Shown: positions 18,929 through 25,743 of the stretch, piece after piece
Position numbering within the stretch: position 1 is the stretch's first letter
Layout: every line of letters starts with the position of its first letter
Assembly: GCF_964253085.1 (NCBI RefSeq)
Contig: NZ_CAXUQH020000001.1
Coordinates: forward strand, 7,502,001-7,566,000
Direction of reading: 5' to 3'
Length of the DNA: 64,000 bases
Source of the DNA: Paenibacillus_E sp964253085
GTDB lineage: Bacteria > Bacillota > Bacilli > Paenibacillales > NBRC-103111
The notes under the pieces: generated by a model
Databases searched by the model: none
What the model was told of the DNA's origin: nothing
Seen by the model: only the letters and a program-made list of their open reading frames with translations
Made by a program: the position numbers and the translations under genes

Positions 18929-19597
18929 ATGTTATTTGAACCTGCTCACAAAACATTTATAGAAGATCACCTAGCTCGCCGAGCCGGAGAACGCAAAGGA
19001 CGTTTGCTCCGCGGACATAACTATGCTGAGAAACTATTTCTCCAACAGGTGTGGTGGCCTTTATTGGAAAGCTTGGATAATCTGCATCCCGAGTATGAGA
19101 TTTATGATTGGAATCGAAAATCTCAATTCCTCGACTTCGCTTACCTCAGCCCTGGTGGACGTTTCGGGATAGAATGCGATGGTTTTCAGAGTCATATCAG
19201 AGAGATGGATCGCGAAAAGTTCAGTTATGCGTTGAATCGCGACACCTTCCTTACTGGGATGGGTTGGAGAATGATCCATTTCTCCTTCGACGATATCCAG
19301 AACAGACCCGAAGTATGCCAAATGCTGCTGCAGTTAGTGATTGGTCCCCACCTCATTCGGCCATCAACTGCAGCAACGCTGACTCCGGATGAAAAAGAAG
19401 TTCTTCGACTAGCCATCAACCTCAGCAGACCGCTGCGCCCGAAGGACATCATTAGCCGTTACGAAGTTAACTTTCGTACAGCTCGTAAGTGGCTTAATGG
19501 CCTTGTTGGGAAAGGCGTTCTGCGCAAGAAAGAGGGTGGCGGTACCTATGCGCGATACTATGAGCTGAACGATGGCGCTTGGCAGCGATTGTTGTGA
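18929..19597 (+). CDS. Endonuclease-like PD-(D/E)XK protein with C-terminal winged helix
   Basis: 222 residues from the ATG at 18929; AAAGGAGG lies 13 bases upstream, a long spacing. Residues about 30-130 look like the DUF559/Vsr-type nuclease fold: HNYAEKLF (acidic residue), QFLDFAYLSPGGRFGIECDG (D then E-C-D) and WRMIHFSFDDI at the end. Residues about 150-222 form a winged helix (LRPKDIISRYEVNFRTARKW). No methylase, transposase or partner nuclease gene is near. Function unknown; DNA repair or defence are both possible. Confidence 0.6.
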   Translation: MLFEPAHKTFIEDHLARRAGERKGRLLRGHNYAEKLFLQQVWWPLLESLDNLHPEYEIYDWNRKSQFLDFAYLSPGGRFGIECDGFQSHIREMDREKFSYALNRDTFLTGMGWRMIHFSFDDIQNRPEVCQMLLQLVIGPHLIRPSTAATLTPDEKEVLRLAINLSRPLRPKDIISRYEVNFRTARKWLNGLVGKGVLRKKEGGGTYARYYELNDGAWQRLL

Positions 19598-19650
19598 TGT
19601 GCTAGGAGCTTCATGCTGACGTGGAGGCATGACAAAACAGCCGGAGCCGG

Positions 19651-19680
19651 AGACAGAGACAGAGACAGAGACAGAGACAG
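19651..19680 (+). repeat. Microsatellite (AGACAG)5
   Basis: Five perfect AGACAG units between the endonuclease-like gene and the palindrome array. Such tracts change length by slippage. Confidence 0.9.
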
Positions 19681-19692
19681 CACAACTCTCGG

Positions 19693-19884
19693 CATGTTGC
19701 ATTATGTGCAACATGATTGCTGGAAAACAGCTGCCTTGTGCATCTATGTTGCATTTCATGCAACATTATTGGCTGGTTTGGTCCGAATTGGGGCTTTTCG
19801 CCTCAAAATGTTGTATCAAATACAACATTAAGGGCAATTTTGCCCCGAAAGCCCGAATCATGTTGTATAGATTACAACATGATT
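19693..19884. repeat. Array of four ATGTTGYA-N5-TRCAACAT palindromes
   Basis: The four palindromes are 19693-19715, 19746-19766, 19808-19828 and 19856-19884. Each has 8-bp arms and a five-base spacer. The first two have arms ATGTTGCA and the last two ATGTTGTA. Centres lie at 19704, 19756, 19818 and 19870, that is 52, 62 and 52 bp apart, close to 5, 6 and 5 helical turns. The last palindrome extends to 12-bp arms. Spacers and linkers are not conserved. Function unknown. Confidence 0.85.
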
Positions 19885-19925
19885 CAAGTTCCTCGACAAA
19901 TATCCAACAAATCCTCACAATCAAG

Positions 19926-19954
19926 TTGTTTAAATAACCTGCAGGTTATACAAT
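19926..19954 (+). promoter_or_regulatory. Promoter with 16-bp palindrome in the spacer
   Basis: -35 TTGTTT (19926-19931), 17-bp spacer and -10 TACAAT (19949-19954). The palindrome ATAACCTGCAGGTTAT (19934-19949) fills the spacer. A protein bound there would block RNA polymerase. The next gene encodes a DNA-binding protein, so autoregulation is likely. Confidence 0.65.
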
Positions 19955-19990
19955 AGAAACAAATATGCCTACAAAGTCGAGGTATCCCCT

Positions 19991-20899
19991 ATGCAAATTG
20001 AGGTTTCATCCAAAAATATGCCCTTCCTGGAGTGCTTCTCATCGGAAACTCGCGTGAAGATGATTGAACTTCTTGGCGAAGCGCCATTAAATATTAAACA
20101 GCTGTCCCAGCGACTTGAGATTTCGTCAGCAATCGTGACGAAGCATATTCAGAAGCTGGAGCAAGCTGGCATTGTTCGGTCGGAGAACGTAACCGGTGTG
20201 CGCGGCACGCAAAAGATCTGCTACCTGCAGCTCGAACAAGCCACACTTCAGTTTAAGTCGAAGAAGCCCTATGAGCATCCGACAACGACGGTTGCGATTC
20301 CCATCGGTCAGTACTCATCCTTCGACGTGAACCCGACATGTGGCTTGGCGTCACCGACGCAGCTGATTGGCGTGCTGGATGATCCGCGGTACTTTGCGGA
20401 TCCGCAGCATGTACAAGCAGGTATGCTTTGGTTCGGCAGCGGCTATGTGGAGTATCGCATCCCGAATTTTTTCCATAGCAACCAGAAGCTTCGCTCGCTG
20501 GAGATTTCATTTGAAATCTGCTCGGAAGCTCCTGGCTTTAACGAGAATTGGCCATCGGATATTTCTTTTTCGATCAACGATAAGCCACTTGGACAGTGGA
20601 CATGCCCTGGTGATTTCGGTAAACACAGAGGCGTACTCTCCCCCGACTGGTGGGGAAATGGCAACACTCAGCATGGCCTGCTGAAGATTATTACCGTGAA
20701 TCCGCAGGGCTCCTTCTTAGATGGGACACAAATTTCATCTACTACGATTCACGACCTGAATATCTTATTCTCACAGGATATTCATTTCCGTATTGCCTCC
20801 TTAGAAACGTCTGCGAATTGTGGTGGTGTTACGCTATTTGGCAAACAATTCGGCAACTATGCCCAAGATATTATCGTGACGATGCAAGAAGATAAATAG
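19991..20899 (+). CDS. ArsR-like winged-helix regulator with large C-terminal domain
   Basis: 302 residues. Residues about 12-80 form an ArsR-type winged helix (PLNIKQLSQRLEISSAIVTKHI). The rest, about 210 residues, is a ligand-binding-like domain rich in beta strands and aromatic residues (for example SPDWWGNGNTQHGLL). The layout resembles the COG4189 group of predicted regulators. GAGGT precedes the ATG. No cysteine metal site as in classic ArsR proteins is visible in the winged helix. A strong terminator follows, so the gene is monocistronic. Confidence 0.75.
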   Translation: MQIEVSSKNMPFLECFSSETRVKMIELLGEAPLNIKQLSQRLEISSAIVTKHIQKLEQAGIVRSENVTGVRGTQKICYLQLEQATLQFKSKKPYEHPTTTVAIPIGQYSSFDVNPTCGLASPTQLIGVLDDPRYFADPQHVQAGMLWFGSGYVEYRIPNFFHSNQKLRSLEISFEICSEAPGFNENWPSDISFSINDKPLGQWTCPGDFGKHRGVLSPDWWGNGNTQHGLLKIITVNPQGSFLDGTQISSTTIHDLNILFSQDIHFRIASLETSANCGGVTLFGKQFGNYAQDIIVTMQEDK

Positions 20900-20928
20900 C
20901 TCTCCTTCAACTCATAGACAGCGGAAGC

Positions 20929-20982
20929 AAAAATAACCCTATTCCCCTACCTCAATTAGAGGAAGGAAACAGGGTTATTTTT
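20929..20982 (+). terminator. Terminator after the ArsR-like gene
   Basis: AAAAATAACCCT and AGGGTTATTTTT form a 12-bp stem around a 30-base loop, with Ts at the end; it also serves the convergent glycosyltransferase gene. Confidence 0.85.
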
Positions 20983-21014
20983 ACTTGGAATGAGCTCTCA
21001 AGCCGGCCTCTATT

Positions 21015-22196
21015 TTAAACATTGGCATAGGAAAATTGTAAGCCATCCTGAATCGGAAGGTAATGATGCTCCGTTTCCAAAATCGCATCTACCGTGCGAA
21101 GCACATCCGGTTGGCGATGACTCATCTGTGCGTTCTTTTTCAGCTTGAGCAAGACAGCTTGGTTAGCGATGACCTCTAAAAGCTGGTTTTTCATCTCGGC
21201 TGCGTTCTTCACTTCGACGGCTGCGCCGATGCCAACGAGATAGGCAGCATTTGCCTGCTCTTGGCCTGGAATTGGCTTATACAGCATCATCGGCAGATCC
21301 AGCGCAAGTGCTTCGGAAACGGTGAGCCCACCTGGCTTCGTCACGATCAGATCGGACAGTGCCATCAGCTCATGCACATGATCAACGAACCCTGTCACCA
21401 TTACATGATGGTGCGTATTCGAGCCGCCTAGCTCCTCTTCCAAATGCTGTTTCAGCTTCTCATTGCGACCGCAGACGAAAACAAATTGCACGGGTGTCTT
21501 CAGATCATCCGACTGCAGCACGGATTTAAAAGACTTCCCGATCAGCCCATGCCCCCCGCCCATCACAAGAACAGTTGGCATGTCGCGGTGCAAGCCAAAT
21601 TTATCACGAAGCTCTTCACGGTTATATGTTTGTGTGAATGGCATTCGAAGCGGTATCCCCGTCACGACAATACGCTGCTCTGGTATCGCATACTTCAGAA
21701 GCGCCTGCTTCACATGTTCCGCCCCGACCAGATACTTATCCGTCCCCGGATGAATCCAGTAGCTGTGATCGGTGTAATCGGTGATGACCGTCACGGTCGG
21801 CACGATCGTAAGGCCGTTACATTTTAGATAGGACATAGCTGCCGCAGCACCTGGGAACGTGCACACGACTTCCGTGGGCGCTTCCTCTTCTAACAAATCC
21901 AACATCCGGTCGGTGCTGAATGACTTGATTCTTTTGAACAAATGGGATAACGCGGTATCATGTCTGGTCTTGTGATATAGATAGCCATACACGGAGGGCA
22001 AGCTTTTTACCCATTGCATATAGCAGTATTTACCGAATCCATGCAAATACGGATGCGTCCACGCCAAATAATCGACGACTTTCACTTCCATATCCGGCCT
22101 ATACATGCGTACTGCTTCAAGAATAGCTTGTGCTGCTTTATTGTGCCCATCGCCAAGACTGCCCGTCAGTATCAAAAGCTTTCCTTTGCTTCTCAT
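21015..22196 (-). CDS. UgtP/MGDG-synthase-like glycosyltransferase
   Basis: 393 residues. The N-terminal Gly-rich loop TGSLGDGHNKAAQAI is typical of the MGDG synthase/UgtP group, and the C-terminal GT28 part has VMGGGHGLIGKS and TKPGGLTVSEAL for nucleotide-sugar binding. Known: relatives add glucose or galactose to diacylglycerol to make glycolipids and lipoteichoic acid anchors. The gene overlaps by four bases with an upstream PAP2-type phosphatase, which supports a membrane-lipid role. The exact lipid acceptor is not known. Confidence 0.88.
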   Translation of the reverse strand: MRSKGKLLILTGSLGDGHNKAAQAILEAVRMYRPDMEVKVVDYLAWTHPYLHGFGKYCYMQWVKSLPSVYGYLYHKTRHDTALSHLFKRIKSFSTDRMLDLLEEEAPTEVVCTFPGAAAAMSYLKCNGLTIVPTVTVITDYTDHSYWIHPGTDKYLVGAEHVKQALLKYAIPEQRIVVTGIPLRMPFTQTYNREELRDKFGLHRDMPTVLVMGGGHGLIGKSFKSVLQSDDLKTPVQFVFVCGRNEKLKQHLEEELGGSNTHHHVMVTGFVDHVHELMALSDLIVTKPGGLTVSEALALDLPMMLYKPIPGQEQANAAYLVGIGAAVEVKNAAEMKNQLLEVIANQAVLLKLKKNAQMSHRQPDVLRTVDAILETEHHYLPIQDGLQFSYANV

Positions 22197-22867
22197 TGCT
22201 TCAGTCCCCTTTCGAGCTTATCCTGCCGCGCACTAGCAGCGGTTGATCTTGTTAACCACGTTCTTTTACTTCTTTCCACTACAAAGACGACTCCTTCTGC
22301 CACTAGCACTGCACCCACGATATCCAAAAGCACATGCTGCTTAACAAACTGTGTCGAAACGATAATTAGAATGGCCATACTCGTCGCTATGATTTTGTAT
22401 CGCATCGCAATCGGTACCGATCGGAGATAGGCCCTCATCATGAGGTAAGCCGTTAACACGTGTGTACTGGGAAAACAGTTAAACGGTTCATCCGAGCGAT
22501 ACACCCACTGGACCGTCCGCAGCAGCCAATCACTGCCTTCAATGTCCGGTCGCGGTACTGTCGTCTGATATATAGCATAGACGCTATAACACAAAAGCAA
22601 ACCTATTATAAATTCCACGAGTGTCTGGAAATAATTCGAGCGATCTCGATACGCTAAATATAGGAATCCTACGGCAAGAAAGACATACCAGGATAAATAA
22701 GGAACTACGAAGCTTTTGATAAAAGGTATCTGTCGATCGAGATCTGTCATTAAGCTGTAAGCTTTTCCGTTATCTTGATTTAAATGTATATAAATGAGCC
22801 CTACTAACGGGATCAAAAGTAGTCCACTGCATGCTAGCAAATAGGACATCCAAGCTTTTGTTCTCAT
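22193..22867 (-). CDS. PAP2-superfamily membrane phosphatase
   Basis: 224 residues with about six membrane segments. Phosphatase motifs are visible as FNCFPSTHVLTAYLM near residues 128-142 and the later KQHVLLDIVGAVL near 172-184, carrying the catalytic His residues. The first motif (K-x6-RP) is not clear. Known relatives act on phosphatidate, undecaprenyl diphosphate or inositol lipids. It is co-translated with the glycosyltransferase (four-base overlap), so removal of a lipid phosphate before glycosylation is a reasonable inference. Confidence 0.8.
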   Translation of the reverse strand: MRTKAWMSYLLACSGLLLIPLVGLIYIHLNQDNGKAYSLMTDLDRQIPFIKSFVVPYLSWYVFLAVGFLYLAYRDRSNYFQTLVEFIIGLLLCYSVYAIYQTTVPRPDIEGSDWLLRTVQWVYRSDEPFNCFPSTHVLTAYLMMRAYLRSVPIAMRYKIIATSMAILIIVSTQFVKQHVLLDIVGAVLVAEGVVFVVERSKRTWLTRSTAASARQDKLERGLKQ

Positions 22868-23198
22868 GCCAAATCCTCGCTCTCCTCTACGTTATCTCTA
22901 TCATAAAGGAGTATAGCCATTTGCTAAACGCACCAAGGTACTGTCTTTCGTTAGCCAAAAGTCGTGAAGAAACCTAGACCAAAGGCGGAGTTGTCCGCAT
23001 CCTTAGATGCATATATGGTGAGAGTTAATGAGGCATATGAAATAGCAGCTGAGCTGCGTGTCAACACCTCCATTACTATTACAACAATATTACAGTAATG
23101 TTACAACTTCTATACAGCATACCAAATCACACGCAGAAAAGCACCTTCTTGAGCATCTCGGTGAGAAGCATGCCATTATGGCGTTGTAATTCTCCACC

Positions 23199-23307
23199 TG
23201 TGGATAAGATCGCCTGTGGATATGTGCATAAAATAATTAGAATCTTATGCACAGCATGGTTTGTGGACATGTTGATACTGTGGGTAATTTTGTGGATAAG
23301 TGCATAA
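23199..23307. promoter_or_regulatory. Cluster of DnaA-box-like 9-mers
   Basis: Four perfect TTATNCACA matches: 23199-23207 and 23291-23299 (TGTGGATAA, minus-strand boxes), 23223-23231 (TGTGCATAA, minus) and 23245-23253 (TTATGCACA, plus). Near matches are TGTGGATAT (23215-23223), TGTGGACAT (23262-23270), TGTGGGTAA (23279-23287) and AGTGCATAA (23299-23307). Eight sites in 109 bp far exceeds chance. No dnaA or dnaN gene is in the window, so this resembles the non-origin DnaA-box clusters of B. subtilis more than oriC itself. Confidence 0.75.
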
Positions 23308-23460
23308 ATGGTGAATTCCCATGACAAATTTGAGGGCAAAAAGAGGGAGAAAGGCGGACGGGTTGAGCGAGATGGGCGAACAAGGGTTGGCGGGATTGGA
23401 CGATTGAAGATAGAGCGAGTGGAATGGTGGATAGATGACGATGGCTAGTGGTATGTAGAT

Positions 23461-23516
23461 AGTTGAGTGTGGTTGGTGGCGTGTAGATAGTTGAGTGTGG
23501 TTGGTGGCGTGTAGAT
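23461..23516 (+). repeat. 28-bp tandem duplication
   Basis: Two identical, directly adjoining 28-bp copies (23461-23488 and 23489-23516). A partial GTAGAT continuation lies before the first copy. Confidence 0.9.
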
Positions 23517-23634
23517 CGAGCGATTATGGATGATGGATGCTGCTACGGTAACTATAGAATGAACAAGCTGGGTGCACCGAATATGGCAAGGATAGTTCCC
23601 ATCTGTCTGTTCGCCGTTCGCCTTACGCTACTTC

Positions 23635-23664
23635 CTACTCCTACTCCTACTCCTACTCCTACTC
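23635..23664 (+). repeat. Microsatellite (CTACTC)5
   Basis: Five perfect CTACTC units followed by one changed unit (CTATTC). Confidence 0.9.
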
Positions 23665-23695
23665 CTATTCACTACTCGCCCCAGGCCAACTAACT

Positions 23696-23880
23696 GGATT
23701 TTCTCCCGCTAATTTCAGGGTTTTCCACTAAAATGGAGCATTAGATGGAAAATCTCCAGTTAAATCTGGCCATTCGCGGCAAAAGGGGGAAATCGCGTCA
23801 AATTAGCTGTAGGAAATCCATCTATACTGGGTTTCGGTCGATTTAAGCCGAAAATAGATGGAGGAAATCCATCTATTCTT
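23696..23880. repeat. Hairpin-rich non-coding block
   Basis: Contains TTTCGG/CCGAAA (23833-23854) and a 10-bp perfect hairpin AATAGATGGA-GGAAA-TCCATCTATT (23853-23877). An outer AACTGGA/TCCAGTT pairing spans the left part. The sequence GGAAATCCATCTAT occurs twice, about 50 bp apart. From memory it resembles intergenic repeats of Paenibacillus genomes, but this was not searched. Confidence 0.5.
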
Positions 23881-23933
23881 GGATTCCTGAGTCTGGAGCC
23901 TGGCTTCTTTTGCCTGGAGCCTGGAATCTGGAA

Positions 23934-23989
23934 TCTGGAGTCTGGAGTCTGGAGTCTGGAGTCTGGAGTCTGGAGTCTGGAGTCTGGAG
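23934..23989 (+). repeat. Heptanucleotide repeat (TCTGGAG)8
   Basis: Eight perfect TCTGGAG units, preceded by decayed copies (CTGGAA, CCTGGAG) back to about 23890. A translated version appears as a repetitive protein in several frames, none of which has other gene features. Confidence 0.95.
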
Positions 23990-24106
23990 TCATTTAGAGT
24001 ATAGCTTCTGGATTCCATACTCCCTAATCCCCAAATCTGCCACTGCCTCCCACCTCCGCAGCCACCATCAGCATCAACCGACGTATCCAACAGCCGCGGA
24101 CATGAC

Positions 24107-24778
24107 CTATTTTAAAAACTGATCCGTTGATCCCGTCGCCACAAAATCACTTAACTTCAGAAGCTTCTTCTTCCCTATGTTGCCAGTAATCGTATGAGAG
24201 GTAATCTTCTCGGCCTTCGGATCGTCAACGATTCTTTTGACATAATCACCTGTAAGCAGGTTGTAGTCTTCTTCGTCACCAGTCGTTTCGGTCATCGTCC
24301 CCGAATAGAAGGACCCCACCGTGGCACCTATCAGGTACCAGTCCTCATCTTGAAATCTGAAACGGTAATTCCCATACCATCTGAAGTTACTTCCCCCATA
24401 AAAACTCACGACCAGGGAGCCTCTATCGATGTGTATGTCAGCCAGCGGATCGCCCCATATCCCACCTTCGTCCGCTTTCAGGATCGCCTTATCTGCCATG
24501 ATTGAGCGTGTGTAGGTGCCATCCTTATTTCCAAAAGCAATCAGAAGCGCTCTTTCAGGTGCCTGATCTTTTGCGCTTTCAAGCTTTTCGATGACCATGG
24601 CCACGTCTTGGATACCGTCTTTGTTCAAGTCACCTTCTACCTTTACAGGGCCACTCTGCCGGACAAGCTGCTGCCACCCTATAGGAATAAGAGACGTTAC
24701 ATCGTTTGCCTCGTTCATCTTGGGGGCGGCAATACCCATCATGAATGTTACGACTATGAAATAATACAGAAATTTCAA
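24107..24778 (-). CDS. Secreted or membrane-anchored hypothetical protein with FG-GAP-like Asp loop
   Basis: 223 residues from a TTG at 24778 with GGAG nine bases before it. The first 20 residues form a hydrophobic signal or anchor. GDLNKDGIQDVAMVIEK near residues 48-65 is an Asp-rich calcium-type loop as found in FG-GAP/VCBS repeats. The rest (SIMADKAILKADEGGIWGDP, DWYLIGATVGSFYSG) suggests a single beta-rich domain. It follows the HxlR-type gene on the same strand with a heptamer repeat between. Function unknown. Confidence 0.65.
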   Translation of the reverse strand: MKFLYYFIVVTFMMGIAAPKMNEANDVTSLIPIGWQQLVRQSGPVKVEGDLNKDGIQDVAMVIEKLESAKDQAPERALLIAFGNKDGTYTRSIMADKAILKADEGGIWGDPLADIHIDRGSLVVSFYGGSNFRWYGNYRFRFQDEDWYLIGATVGSFYSGTMTETTGDEEDYNLLTGDYVKRIVDDPKAEKITSHTITGNIGKKKLLKLSDFVATGSTDQFLK

Positions 24779-24791
24779 CCGTATTTGCTCC

Positions 24792-24834
24792 TTATCCTTT
24801 ATCCTTTATTCCGTTATCCTTTATCCGTTATCCT
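24792..24834 (-). repeat. Imperfect TTATCC(T/G) heptamer repeat
   Basis: About six units of TTATCCT or TTATCCG in tandem (one expanded to eight bases). The tract covers the stop codon of the HxlR-type gene and the leader of the next gene. On the minus strand it reads as repeated AGGATAA, which resembles weak ribosome sites. Confidence 0.75.
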
Positions 24835-25211
24835 TTGGTCACTTCGTCCAATCTACCTTCAAATGATTCCACAGATCTCTCTTCCCCATACAGCTCATTC
24901 AAATGGATGAGATGAGACATTCCCCAATCATTCATTGCCTGTAAGACCGTAGACATTCCTTTGCCGTGTTCTGTGATGGAATATTCGACTTTGGGAGGGA
25001 TTTGATGATAGATCTTCCGATGAACAATATCGTGATACTCTAACTCCCTTAATTGTTGGGTTAGCATTTTTTTTGTTATATCTGGGATCGCTTTTTGAAG
25101 TTCGCTAAAACGCATCGTGCCATTCGAGAAAAGGTGGAACAAAACGACGGGCTTCCATTTGCCTACCAGGATTTCTAAGACGGTTTCAAATTTACAATGA
25201 GGTGCCTCCAT
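24828..25211 (-). CDS. HxlR/DUF24-family redox-type regulator (CatR/YodB-like)
   Basis: 127 residues, the family's usual length. A Cys at position 6 (MEAPHC) sits exactly where YodB and CatR carry their redox-sensing Cys. The winged helix covers residues about 10-95 (ILVGKWKPVVLFHL, ITKKMLTQQLREL). A GAGGAGG site precedes the ATG. It is divergent from a DoxX gene and a dioxygenase gene, as catR-type genes relate to catDE. Inferred: repressor of those genes, relieved by quinones or catechol. Its own C-terminus is encoded by the start of a heptamer repeat. Confidence 0.88.
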   Translation of the reverse strand: MEAPHCKFETVLEILVGKWKPVVLFHLFSNGTMRFSELQKAIPDITKKMLTQQLRELEYHDIVHRKIYHQIPPKVEYSITEHGKGMSTVLQAMNDWGMSHLIHLNELYGEERSVESFEGRLDEVTKG

Positions 25212-25235
25212 GTTTATTTCCTCCTCAATTTCATT

Positions 25236-25256
25236 TAGGTATCTTTTTGTATACTA
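25236..25256. promoter_or_regulatory. Candidate HxlR-type operator
   Basis: GTATC-TTTTT-GTATAC lies 28 bases before the HxlR-type start and about 95 before DoxX, in an AT-rich inverted repeat like those bound by DUF24 regulators. Symmetry is imperfect. Confidence 0.35.
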
Positions 25257-25347
25257 GGTTTATTTTGAGTAACTACTTCTCAGTATCGCTCCTAGGGATT
25301 ATTATACGACTAGACACTTACTTAATTCAAGGAGGTAATTTTATTTC

Positions 25348-25701
25348 ATGAATATCGCATTGTGGATTGCACAGGGAATTTTAGCATTAGCGTTTATCAT
25401 GGCAGGTTCTATGAAAACTTTTCAGTATGAGAAAGCCAAAGCCGGGATGCCTTGGGTCAAAGATTCTTCACAAAGCTTGGTTGCATTTATCGGGATATCC
25501 GAATTACTTGGAGGATTAGGATTGATTGTGCCGTATGCGACTGGCATTGCACCTATTTTGACACCAATAGCCGCTATTGCACTAGGTTTAATCATGGTAC
25601 TTGCAGCATTATTTCACGCTAAGAGGAATGAAAACTCAGGTATCGGGATGAACATCATTTTCTTGGCGATATTACTATTTGTAGCAATCGGACGTTGGTA
25701 A
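25348..25701 (+). CDS. DoxX-family membrane protein (CatD-like)
   Basis: 117 residues with four membrane segments, the normal DoxX size. Features include IAQGILALAFIMAGSMK at the N-terminus and GISELLGGLGLIVP in the middle. AAGGAGG precedes the ATG. It is divergent from an HxlR-type regulator and 42 bp ahead of an extradiol dioxygenase gene, the same order as catD-catE in B. subtilis. Known: DoxX proteins act with thiol or quinone stress systems. Inferred: defence against quinone or catechol stress. Confidence 0.85.
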   Translation: MNIALWIAQGILALAFIMAGSMKTFQYEKAKAGMPWVKDSSQSLVAFIGISELLGGLGLIVPYATGIAPILTPIAAIALGLIMVLAALFHAKRNENSGIGMNIIFLAILLFVAIGRW

Positions 25702-25743
25702 GTTGCATACAGCACAATACAATGACGAGTAGGAGGTTCAACT

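Larger units (their letters stand above)
19598..19990. other. Gene-free region with repeats and the ArsR-like gene promoter
   Basis: 393 bases without a credible gene. It contains a hexamer microsatellite, four similar palindromes, a GGGCAA/TTGCCC hairpin (19832-19845) and a promoter with a palindromic spacer. Open frames across it are made of the palindromes read as codons and are rejected. Confidence 0.7.
22868..24106. other. 1.2-kb gene-free, repeat-rich region
   Basis: No credible gene on either strand. From left to right: an AT-rich stretch (about 23065-23105), a DnaA-box-like cluster (23199-23307), a G-rich tract with a 28-bp tandem duplication (23461-23516), a (CTACTC)5 tract (23635-23664), a hairpin-rich block (23696-23880) and a (TCTGGAG)8 tract (23934-23989). 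Purines dominate from 23340 to 23560 and pyrimidines from 23600 to 23690. Confidence 0.7.

Noticed and set aside
19613..19956. Small proteins of 72-102 residues over the palindrome array
   Set aside because: Their Cys/His/Met-rich words come from the palindromes read as codons; ribosome sites are absent.
23199..23307. Chromosomal oriC
   Set aside because: DnaA-like boxes are present but dnaA, dnaN and other origin neighbours are missing, so only a non-origin cluster is claimed.
23934..23989. Possible CRISPR array
   Set aside because: Units are 7 bp and directly adjoining with no spacers; no cas gene is present.
23760..24122. Repetitive open frames over the TCTGGAG tract
   Set aside because: They only translate the heptamer repeat in different frames, without ribosome sites or non-repeat sequence of protein character.
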